A DNA stretch of 13,299 bases from a bacterium (GTDB taxonomy: Bacteria > Gemmatimonadota > Gemmatimonadetes > Gemmatimonadales > Gemmatimonadaceae). Below, in pieces: positions 5,656 to 13,299 of this stretch (its first letter is position 1; each line of letters starts with the position of its first letter). Under the pieces are notes generated by a model that was not told where the DNA came from, ran no database searches, and was given only the letters and a program-made list of their open reading frames with translations. The translations under genes and the position numbers were made by a program. The stretch spans positions 1 through 13,299 of the forward strand of contig JAJZRK010000082.1 in the NCBI GenBank assembly GCA_021802745.1, read 5' to 3'.

Positions 5656-5696
5656 GACGGTAGACGGTAGACGGTAGACGGTAGACGGTAGACGGT
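5656..5696. repeat. Heptamer tandem repeat (GACGGTA, 5 perfect copies plus 6 bases) upstream of fhs
   Basis: Five exact copies of GACGGTA at 5656-5690, then GACGGT at 5691-5696. They lie in the 140-base gap between the tatD stop and the fhs ATG, 36 bases before that start codon. On the mRNA-sense strand the unit is TACCGTC. A 7-bp unit in the presumed leader or promoter of fhs would change spacing, not reading frame, if copy number varied. The rest of the gap shows no clear promoter. Confidence 0.95.
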
Positions 5697-5760
5697 GGAG
5701 ACGACTGGCGCGCACCGAGCGTCCATCTGCAACTGAGAGACGATGAAGGGTTGACCGCGG

Positions 5761-6543
5761 CTACACCGCCACGCGCAGGCCAAAGCAACGGACGGAGTTC
5801 TCCGTCACTACGTCGCCAAGGCGGTCGGCGCTGAGTCCGCGCGCTTCGGCGAGCCGGATGACGGTGTGGCTGACAAAGGCGGGTTCGTTGCGCTTGCCGC
5901 GATACGGCACGGGTGAGAGATACGGGGCGTCGGATTCGACGAGCAGCCGATCGGCGGGCGGCAGGCGCAGGAGCGCGTCGTCCGCCCATTTCTTGAACGT
6001 GATGATTCCCGAGAACGAGAGGTACCAGCCAGCGGCGATCGCCACCTCGGCGAGCGCGGGCGGCCCCGCAAAGCAGTGCATGACACCGACGACGCCGGCG
6101 ACGCCGGCTTCCCGCACCATCGCGGCGGTGTCGTCGGCCGCCTCGCGCGAATGGACGACGACGGGCAGGCGGAGCTCCGACGCGAGCGCCAACTGGGCGG
6201 CGAAAGCGCGCCGCTGCTGATCGCGCGGCGCGTGGTCGTAGTGGTAGTCGAGCCCGCATTCCCCGAGAGCCACCGCGCCATGTGCGGCCTCGTCGCGCAG
6301 CGCCGCGATGTCGCGCACGGCGTCAAACGTCGCCGCGTCATGCGGGTGCACGCCCGCGCTGTGGAACACGTATCCGGCGTGGCGCGCGGCGACAGCGCGG
6401 GCACGCACCGCCATCTCGGGCGATTCGCCAATGCAGACCAGCGCCGTCGCGCCCGCGGCGCGCGCGCGCTCGACGGCTTCGTCGCGATCGGCGTCGAAGG
6501 CCGGATCCGCGAGATGGCAGTGCGAATCAATGAAGGCCGGCAT
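5761..6543 (-). CDS. tatD: TatD family metal-dependent hydrolase/DNase
   Basis: TIM-barrel amidohydrolase-superfamily protein of 260 residues. E. coli TatD is a metal-dependent 3'-5' exonuclease involved in DNA quality control; the exact substrate of this homologue is unknown. Metal ligands are all present: His8 and His10 (IDSHCH), Glu95 (LGECGLDY), His131 (VVVHSRE), His156 (MHCFAG) and Asp205 (ESDAPYLSP). KRNEP at 217-221 and the C-terminal ENSVRCFGL are also typical. The ATG at 6543 was chosen because MPAFIDSHCHL is the standard N-terminus; upstream in-frame sequence to 6624 is a Pro/Gly-rich non-family extension. There is no Shine-Dalgarno. A 174-base gap with a probable terminator separates it from secF, so it probably has its own promoter, which I could not identify. 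Confidence 0.93.
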   Translation of the reverse strand: MPAFIDSHCHLADPAFDADRDEAVERARAAGATALVCIGESPEMAVRARAVAARHAGYVFHSAGVHPHDAATFDAVRDIAALRDEAAHGAVALGECGLDYHYDHAPRDQQRRAFAAQLALASELRLPVVVHSREAADDTAAMVREAGVAGVVGVMHCFAGPPALAEVAIAAGWYLSFSGIITFKKWADDALLRLPPADRLLVESDAPYLSPVPYRGKRNEPAFVSHTVIRLAEARGLSADRLGDVVTENSVRCFGLRVAV

Positions 6544-6650
6544 CTGGAGAAATCTAGGGGGCGGACCCGGTGTTAGCCCACCGCTCGCGCCCGGACATCG
6601 CGTCAGGGTGTGGCTGACACGCATGGCTTCCTGCGCTCGCGATGCGGGAA

Positions 6651-6679
6651 CGAAAGGGGCGCCCCAACCAGAGGCGCCC
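6651..6679 (-). terminator. Probable terminator downstream of secF
   Basis: On the minus strand GGGCGCC, a 9-base loop and GGCGCCC form a 7-bp GC stem (6657-6679), followed by CTTTCGTTC. It begins 38 bases after the secF stop. The short T-rich tail is interrupted, so efficiency is uncertain, but position and shape fit an end to the secDF transcript. Confidence 0.5.
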
Positions 6680-6717
6680 TCTCCGACGATCGTGCAATGC
6701 CCTGATCGAGCGATGCC

Positions 6718-7677
6718 TTACGGCCGCGGCGCCGGAGGGCGGGTGCCGCTGCGCGCCTCGTTCTTGCGGGGGTACTTGTTTTCCACCCACATGAGGATCG
6801 GCGACGCCACGTACACCGAACTGAACGTGCCGGTGAAGATGCCGAACGACATCACCCACGCGAACGGCCGGATGACCTCGCCGGCGAGGATCAGCAGCGA
6901 GACGGTGGCGGCCAGCGTGGTGGCGTGCGTCAGGATGGACCGCGGCAGCGTCTCGTTGACCGAGAGGTTGAGCAGGTCGTAGAACGGCATCTTGCGGTTC
7001 TTGTGCAGGTTCTCGCGCACGCGGTCGAAGATGATGATCGTGTCGTTCAGCGAGTAGCCGATGACCGTGAGGATCGCCGCGATGACCGTCAGCGAGATCT
7101 CGAGGTTGAGCAGCTTGATGAAGGCGATCGTCGTCAGGATGTCGTGCGCGGTGGCGAGCACCGCCGACAGGCCGAAGCGCCACTCGAAGCGCCACGCCAG
7201 GTAGGCGAGGGTCACGAGGAACGAGATCAGGATGGCGATCACCGCGCCGCGGCGCAGTTCGGCGCCGACGCGCGGGCCGACCGACTCGGTGCGCCCGACC
7301 TTGAACGCACCCTCGCCCATCGCCTGCGTGAGCGTGGCCTGGATCCGGTCGGCCACCTTCTCGGCCCCCGCCGCCTGCTCCGCCACCTGCGAGGCTTCCT
7401 GCGCGCGGATGGTGTACTCGCGGCTCGAGCCGAACGACGCGATCTCGGCCCCCTTGATGCCCGCGGCATCGAGCGTCGCGCGCAACTTGGACACATCGGG
7501 CGGCGTCTTGAACTCGAGCTGCACCAGCGTGCCGCCGGTGAACTCGATGGAATACGGGAAGCCGCCGGTGAAGATGGCGGCGCCGATGCCGATGAGGATG
7601 AACACGATCGTCAAGACGGCGGCGGTGCGCCAGTACTTGATGAAGTCGTAGTGAGTGCCGTGAAGGATGCGCAGCAT
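6718..7677 (-). CDS. secF: Protein translocase subunit SecF
   Basis: Inner-membrane RND-family partner of SecD; SecDF uses the proton-motive force to help pull proteins through SecYEG on the periplasmic side. The protein has 319 residues. It begins with a cytoplasmic segment ([17 protein letters not shown]), then TM1 (AAVLTIVFILIGIGAAIF) and SIEFTGGTLVQLEF, the SecF counterpart of the SecD D1 motif. A periplasmic domain follows, then GAVIAILISFLVTLAYLAWRFEWRFGLSA, TVIAAILTVIGYSLNDTIIIFDRVREN (D4-type motif) and SVNETLPRSILTHATTLAATVSLLILAG. The ATG at 7677 shares its A with the secD stop (TGATG), so translation is coupled. The C-terminus ends in a basic Pro-rich tail. Confidence 0.97.
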   Translation of the reverse strand: MLRILHGTHYDFIKYWRTAAVLTIVFILIGIGAAIFTGGFPYSIEFTGGTLVQLEFKTPPDVSKLRATLDAAGIKGAEIASFGSSREYTIRAQEASQVAEQAAGAEKVADRIQATLTQAMGEGAFKVGRTESVGPRVGAELRRGAVIAILISFLVTLAYLAWRFEWRFGLSAVLATAHDILTTIAFIKLLNLEISLTVIAAILTVIGYSLNDTIIIFDRVRENLHKNRKMPFYDLLNLSVNETLPRSILTHATTLAATVSLLILAGEVIRPFAWVMSFGIFTGTFSSVYVASPILMWVENKYPRKNEARSGTRPPAPRP

Positions 7678-9326
7678 CAGATGCTCAGTGACTCGACGCC
7701 GCGGTTGCGGTTGAGCCAGACAAGGTAGAAGGTGCGGACCGAGAAGACGCACGCGACCAGCGTGGCGACGAGGCCGGCAATGAGCGTGACGGCGAAGCCC
7801 TTCACGGGACCGGTGCCGTACTGATACAACACGAGGGCGGTGAGCGCCGTGGACACGTTGGTGTCAATGATGGCCGTCATCGCGTGCTTGAAGCCCTCGT
7901 CAATGGCGGTGCGCACGCTCTTGCCGTGGTCGAGCTCTTCGCGGATGCGCTCGAAGATCAGCACGTTCGCGTCCACCGCGATGCCGATGCCGAGCACGAA
8001 GCCGGCGAGCCCGGGGAGGGTCAGCGTGGCGCCGAAGCCGGCCAGCGCCGCCAGCGTGTAGAGCACGTACAGCACCATCCCGCCCAGCGCCATGAGGCCC
8101 GAGAAACGGTAGTACACGAGCATGATCAGGATGACCAGAATGACCGCCACGGCGCCGGCAGTAATGCCCTTCTGAATGGAGTCCTGGCCGAGCGAGGCGC
8201 CGATGGTGCGGCTGTCGGCGACCTTGAGCGGCACGGGAAGCGCGCCGGCGCGCAGCACGAGCGCCAGATCCTGTGCCGCCTGCAGCCCCGACCCGCCCAT
8301 GGTGATCTGGCCGCGCGTGCCGATGGCACTCTGGATCACCGGCGCCGACATCACACGGTCGTCGAGCACGATAGCCATGTAGTCGCGCACGTGCTTGCCC
8401 GTCTCGCTCTTGAAGCGGCGGCCGCCCTCGTTGTTCAGCTGGAACTCGACGATCGTCCCTTCCACCGGGACGGTGTTCGGCTTGGCGTCGGTGAGGTACT
8501 CGCCCGTGATGATGGGCCGCGCGTCCAGCACGTAGAGCCCGCGGTATGCCCGGCCCCCGGCGGAAATTGTATCGGCGCCCCACTTGAGCTGCTTGCCCGG
8601 CGGCAGCGCGGCTTGGATGTCGGGATTCTGCAGGTACGAGTCAATCTCGTCGCGATCGGACTCGGCGACGAGGTACATGCCCGGGTCGCCGCCCGGCGCC
8701 CTAGCCACCTTGGTCGCGAACGGCCCGGTGGAGGAGAGCGCCGTGTCGGCCTTGGTGCTGTCGCCCGCGGCCTTCTTGCTGCTGTCGGCCGCCGCGAAGA
8801 GGTTGGGGAGCACCGGCTTGCTGGCGGGTGCGTCCAGTTCGCTCTTCGTCTTCGCAACAATGCCCTTGTCCTTCAGGATGCCGTCGAGCCGCGCGATGCT
8901 CTTCTCGAACGCCTGCGTCTTGTCGGTGATCTGGAACTGCAGGAAGGCCGACTTCTGCACCACTTCGGTGGCGCGCTGCGGGTCGTCAATGCCCGGCAGC
9001 TCCACCGCGATGCGATCGTTGCCGATCTTCTGCACGACCGGTTCGGCGACGCCAAACTCGTCAATGCGGGTGCGCACGACGGTGAGCGCGCGGTCGAGGG
9101 CCTCGGCCTTGTTGGCGATGGTGCCCTTGGACTCGTCCACTTCGAGCGTCAGGTGCATGCCGCCCTGCAGGTCGAGGCCGAGCTTGAGCGGGACGCGCTC
9201 GACCGTGTCGAGAACGAAGACGCCGTTGCGCTTGACGCGCTCGACGACCGTGCGGGGATACAGCGCCCACACGGAGGCGAGAATGAGCAGCGCGATGGTG
9301 ATGAGCCGGTACTTCAGGTTGGTCAT
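7677..9326 (-). CDS. secD: Protein translocase subunit SecD
   Basis: Larger subunit of the SecDF pump that completes Sec-dependent export. The protein has 549 residues. It has TM1 near the N-terminus ([19 protein letters not shown]), then the D1 motif [19 protein letters not shown] large periplasmic P1 region follows, with a lysine/serine/alanine-rich insertion ([19 protein letters not shown]) and the P1 head. The RND transmembrane block follows: [24 protein letters not shown], then [20 protein letters not shown] and [31 protein letters not shown]. The ATG at 9326 (MTNLKYR) is preferred over the in-frame TTG at 9341. It lies downstream of ribF after a 93-base gap with a possible promoter. No yajC is seen. 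Confidence 0.97.
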   Translation of the reverse strand: MTNLKYRLITIALLILASVWALYPRTVVERVKRNGVFVLDTVERVPLKLGLDLQGGMHLTLEVDESKGTIANKAEALDRALTVVRTRIDEFGVAEPVVQKIGNDRIAVELPGIDDPQRATEVVQKSAFLQFQITDKTQAFEKSIARLDGILKDKGIVAKTKSELDAPASKPVLPNLFAAADSSKKAAGDSTKADTALSSTGPFATKVARAPGGDPGMYLVAESDRDEIDSYLQNPDIQAALPPGKQLKWGADTISAGGRAYRGLYVLDARPIITGEYLTDAKPNTVPVEGTIVEFQLNNEGGRRFKSETGKHVRDYMAIVLDDRVMSAPVIQSAIGTRGQITMGGSGLQAAQDLALVLRAGALPVPLKVADSRTIGASLGQDSIQKGITAGAVAVILVILIMLVYYRFSGLMALGGMVLYVLYTLAALAGFGATLTLPGLAGFVLGIGIAVDANVLIFERIREELDHGKSVRTAIDEGFKHAMTAIIDTNVSTALTALVLYQYGTGPVKGFAVTLIAGLVATLVACVFSVRTFYLVWLNRNRGVESLSI

Positions 9327-9362
9327 TGCCGTGACTGGCAAAGGGTTTATGCGAAACCTTGA

Positions 9363-9391
9363 AGAGTAGTGTTGGGACGTGGTCTAGTCAA
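9363..9391 (-). promoter_or_regulatory. Possible sigma70-type promoter for secDF
   Basis: The minus strand has TTGACT (9386-9391), a 17-base spacer and TACTCT (9363-9368), in the gap between ribF and secD. The -35 box differs from TTGACA at one position; the -10 box is poorer. Transcription would start about 30 bases before the secD ATG. It is the only stretch of locally lower GC near this junction. The call is by eye. Confidence 0.4.
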
Positions 9392-9419
9392 TCATCTTGA
9401 ATACTGACAACGAGTTGCC

Positions 9420-10364
9420 TCAAGCATCGGCCAGCAGGGCGCGGGCGGCGACTTCGTCGCGGGCCAGCTGTTCAACCAGCGCCCCGGGGCTGCTGAACGC
9501 CCGGGTTTCCCGCAGCCGCGCCACGAGATCCACGCGCACCCGCCGCCCGTACAGGTCGGGGGCAGTATCAAAGAGGTGCGCTTCGAGCGTGCGCACCGGA
9601 TCACCAAAGGTCGGGCGCCCGCCGAGGTTCATCATCCCGCCGAACGAACCGAGCGGCGTGCAGACGCGCACCGCGTACACACCATCGGGCGGGAGGAGCT
9701 TGCGCGGCGGCGGGAACGACAGGTTGATGGTGCGGAATCCGAGGGTGCGCCCACGTCCCCTTCCCTCGATGACAACCCCGGAGACGCCGTAATGTCGGCC
9801 GAGCCCGCCGAACGCGCGCTCGAGGTCGCCCCCGGCAATGGCGCGTCGAATGGACGTCGAGGAGACTGGACGGCCGTCCGGGGCGAGCACGGGCGGAACG
9901 ACCTCGACGCCGAAGCCGCGCGCCGCGCCGAGTTGGCGCAGGACGCCGGCGTCGCCTGATCGGCCGCGGCCAAAGCCGTGGTCGTAGCCGATGAGTAGTT
10001 CACGCATGCCGAACCGTTCGCGCAGCACGGCGTTCACGAAGGTCGGGGCGTCGTACTGCGCCAGCGTCGGCGTGAACGGGAGGACGGCGAGGTAATCGAG
10101 CTTGCTCTCGGCGAGCACCTCGAGCTTTTCGTCGCCGACGGTCAGCAGGTGCGGCGCGTTGGCGGGGTTGACCACCTCGAGCGGGTGCGGCTCGAACGTC
10201 ACCAGCACGCTGCGCAGCCCCGTCTCCGCGGCGCGCGCGGCGAGCCGCTCGAGCACGAGGCGGTGGCCGGCGTGCACGCCGTCAAAGGTGCCCACGGTGA
10301 GCACCGTGCCCTCGACGTCGGGGGGGAGCCCCGACTCGACGTGCCAGTCCACGTGCTCAGCCAT
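9420..10364 (-). CDS. ribF: Bifunctional riboflavin kinase / FAD synthetase
   Basis: Phosphorylates riboflavin to FMN, then adenylylates FMN to FAD. The protein has 314 residues, the normal length for the two-domain bacterial enzyme. The N-terminal FAD synthetase domain has TFDGVHAGH at 26-34 (nucleotidyltransferase HxGH), FEPHP at 57-61 and SSTSIRRAI at 168-176. The C-terminal kinase domain has GRGRTLGFRTINL at 203-215, NLGGRPTFG at 246-254, and the catalytic-type Glu261 in TLEAHLFD. In the kinase motif the family usually reads GFPTANL; here Pro is Arg211 and Ala is Ile213, while Thr and Asn are kept. The start at 10364 overlaps the truB stop by 8 bases. It follows infB-rbfA-truB, a common bacterial order. 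Confidence 0.95.
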   Translation of the reverse strand: MAEHVDWHVESGLPPDVEGTVLTVGTFDGVHAGHRLVLERLAARAAETGLRSVLVTFEPHPLEVVNPANAPHLLTVGDEKLEVLAESKLDYLAVLPFTPTLAQYDAPTFVNAVLRERFGMRELLIGYDHGFGRGRSGDAGVLRQLGAARGFGVEVVPPVLAPDGRPVSSTSIRRAIAGGDLERAFGGLGRHYGVSGVVIEGRGRGRTLGFRTINLSFPPPRKLLPPDGVYAVRVCTPLGSFGGMMNLGGRPTFGDPVRTLEAHLFDTAPDLYGRRVRVDLVARLRETRAFSSPGALVEQLARDEVAARALLADA

Positions 10365-11262
10365 CGCGCATCACCACCCGCGGCTGCCAGCGTTCGCCGC
10401 GCTCCGACGGGCGGCGCTCGGCGAAGGCCACGAGCATGCCGCCGCCAGCCGACGACGCGTCTAGCAGCGCCGCAAACGGGCCGTCCACGCGCGCCTCCAC
10501 GTCAATGCCGCGGACCACCTGGGCGACTTCATCGGGCGAGAGCGCCTGGCGCGGGTAGCCCTCGAGGGCGTCCACCGCCGGCGCCAGCGTGACGCCGCCC
10601 TCGCGCAACCGCTCGAGCGGGACGGAGCGGGCCAGCGAGAAGACACCGGCCTGCTGCCGCCGCAGGGCGGTGAGATGCGCGGCGGAACCGGCGGCGCGCG
10701 CGAGGTCGCGCGCGAGCGACCGCACGTACGTGCCGCCGCCGCAGGCAACGCGCATGCGGCAGGCGGTGACGGCCGCGTCGTCTCCCTCGAAGTCCCACAG
10801 CGTGAGGTCGTTGACTCGCACGCGCGCGGCCTTCATCTCCACCGGGCGCCCTTCACGGGCCAGTGCGTATGCCCGTCGGCCGTCCACGCGCTTGGCGGAA
10901 AAGGCTGGCGGCACCTGCTCGATGTCGCCGAGCAGCGACGGCACGGCGGCCTGCAGGGCGGCGCGCGACGGCCGCGGCGCCTCGCGCGTGACCTCGCCGT
11001 CGAGATCCTCGGTGTTGGTCTCGGCGCCGAAGCGCACGGAGGCCTCGTACACCTTGGGCTCGTCGTGCACCCATTGCCGCAGGCGCGTGGCCCGGCCGAC
11101 GAGCAGGACGAGCAGACCGGTGGCGAAGGGATCGAGCGTGCCGCCATGCCCGATGCGTTTCTCGCCGAGCACGCGGCGCGCGACGTTGACGACGTCGTGC
11201 GACGTCACCCCCGCCGGCTTGTCCACGAGGAGGAGGCCGTCAGGCGTCGGACGGGGAGCCAT
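10357..11262 (-). CDS. truB: tRNA pseudouridine(55) synthase
   Basis: Isomerises U55 in the T-loop of tRNAs to pseudouridine. The protein has 301 residues. The N-terminal block LLLVDKPAGVTSHDVV is the TruB motif I. GHGGTLDPFATGLLVLLVG carries the catalytic Asp44. YEASVRFGAETNTEDLDGEV, QVPPAFSAKRVDGRRAYALAREG and CGGGTYVRSLARDLA follow in the expected order, then a short PUA-like C-terminal part. The ATG at 11262 was chosen; it lies inside the end of rbfA (23-base overlap), and the open frame upstream to 11469 is only the shifted reading of rbfA. The stop overlaps ribF. The T-arm of the tRNA-Sec in this window has a standard UUCGACU loop, the type of substrate TruB acts on. Confidence 0.97.
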   Translation of the reverse strand: MAPRPTPDGLLLVDKPAGVTSHDVVNVARRVLGEKRIGHGGTLDPFATGLLVLLVGRATRLRQWVHDEPKVYEASVRFGAETNTEDLDGEVTREAPRPSRAALQAAVPSLLGDIEQVPPAFSAKRVDGRRAYALAREGRPVEMKAARVRVNDLTLWDFEGDDAAVTACRMRVACGGGTYVRSLARDLARAAGSAAHLTALRRQQAGVFSLARSVPLERLREGGVTLAPAVDALEGYPRQALSPDEVAQVVRGIDVEARVDGPFAALLDASSAGGGMLVAFAERRPSERGERWQPRVVMRDG

Positions 11263-11632
11263 CGCCGGGGGTGTCCGACGGACGCACGGAGGCGAGCAGG
11301 GTTTCGATGCGCGCCGCGCGCGCCACACTCTCGTCGAACCGGAAGGCGATCTCGGGGGCAATGCGCAGGCGCAGCGCGCGCCCGACGCGGGCGCGAAGGT
11401 GGCTCGAGGTGCTCGCCAATCCCTCGAGCGCCGCCGCCCGTTCGGCGTCGTTGCCCATGATGGACACAAAGACCGTCGCGTGTCCGAGGTCGCGCGTCAC
11501 CTCGACGGCCGTGACTGTGACGAGCGCGCCGCGCACGCGCGGATCCTTGACGTCTCCGGCAAGGAACGTCGCCACTTCCATCCGAATGCCCTCGGCCACC
11601 CGGTCGGGGCGGCGCGTATCCCGCGGCGGCAT
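11240..11632 (-). CDS. rbfA: 30S ribosome-binding factor A
   Basis: Small KH-like factor that helps 16S rRNA 5'-end maturation and late 30S assembly. The protein has 130 residues, the typical size. It begins RRPDRVAEGIRMEVATFLAGDVKDPRV, and DPRV..ALVTVTAVEVTRDLGHATVFVSI is the family core, followed by LR.RVGRALRLRIAPEIAFRFDESV. The ATG at 11632 lies 19 bases after the infB stop. Its end overlaps the truB start by 23 bases, which suggests translational coupling in the infB-rbfA-truB-ribF operon. Confidence 0.96.
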   Translation of the reverse strand: MPPRDTRRPDRVAEGIRMEVATFLAGDVKDPRVRGALVTVTAVEVTRDLGHATVFVSIMGNDAERAAALEGLASTSSHLRARVGRALRLRIAPEIAFRFDESVARAARIETLLASVRPSDTPGDGSPSDA

Positions 11633-11651
11633 CAGCAGCCCCCCCGCGCGC

Positions 11652-13299
<1,648 letters not shown>

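Noticed and set aside
3803..5677. Long plus-strand open frame of 624 codons
   Set aside because: It is antisense to fhs, is rich in His/Arg/Gly/Asp as expected from high-GC shadow frames, and has no recognisable motif.
5621..6259. N-terminal extension of fhs through the heptamer repeat into tatD
   Set aside because: The frame is open only because stops are rare at this GC content; the extension is Arg/Ala-rich, and the family begins at the ATG at 5620.
7884..9362. Plus-strand open frame of 492 codons
   Set aside because: Antisense to secD, whose own frame is clearly the real protein.
11263..11469. N-terminal extension of truB
   Set aside because: It is the shifted frame of rbfA; TruB normally begins just before LLLVDKPAG.

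Overview
This 13.3 kb, very GC-rich window reads as ordinary bacterial chromosome. It holds thirteen protein genes and one tRNA gene. All except the first gene lie on the minus strand, so transcription runs from right to left. Shine-Dalgarno sequences are mostly weak or absent. The gene content fits a didermal, FCB-like bacterium, and Gemmatimonadota is my best guess: there is an LpxH-type phosphoesterase of the form seen in Bacteroidota, a DUF5683-like envelope protein and separate secD and secF genes. No taxonomic marker was tested, so this is an inference.

Right part (about 13299-9420): a translation and RNA-maturation operon, infB (5' end outside the window), rbfA, truB and ribF. rbfA/truB and truB/ribF overlap. 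After a possible promoter come secD and secF, coupled by a TGATG overlap, and a probable terminator. Next is tatD, then fhs (formate-tetrahydrofolate ligase). fhs is flanked by two different short tandem repeats: a heptamer on its upstream side and a decamer just after its stop.

Left-centre (about 3745-2148): ridA, selD and selC. This is the most interesting part. The plain ATG-to-stop reading of selD starts at 3238 and lacks the catalytic N-terminus. Reading upstream in frame to an ATG at 3301 restores the family N-terminus, with an in-frame TGA exactly where the catalytic Cys/Sec belongs (...CAG-U-ASK...). A stem-loop that fits the bacterial SECIS layout follows directly. Twenty-two bases after selD lies a 97-nt tRNA with a UCA anticodon, an 8-bp acceptor stem and a long variable arm, which is tRNA-Sec. 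SelD makes selenophosphate for charging this tRNA, and SelD itself appears to need that tRNA. selA and selB are not in the window.

Left end: a RibD-C/dihydrofolate reductase-like protein, a secreted or membrane DUF5683-like protein, and, on the plus strand, the 3' part of an LpxH-like phosphoesterase whose stop codon overlaps that of its convergent neighbour. The first ~33 bases are a G-rich low-complexity stretch that may be an assembly edge.

I saw no mobile element, CRISPR array or phage gene. Apart from the Sec system, the genes are housekeeping genes of known families.
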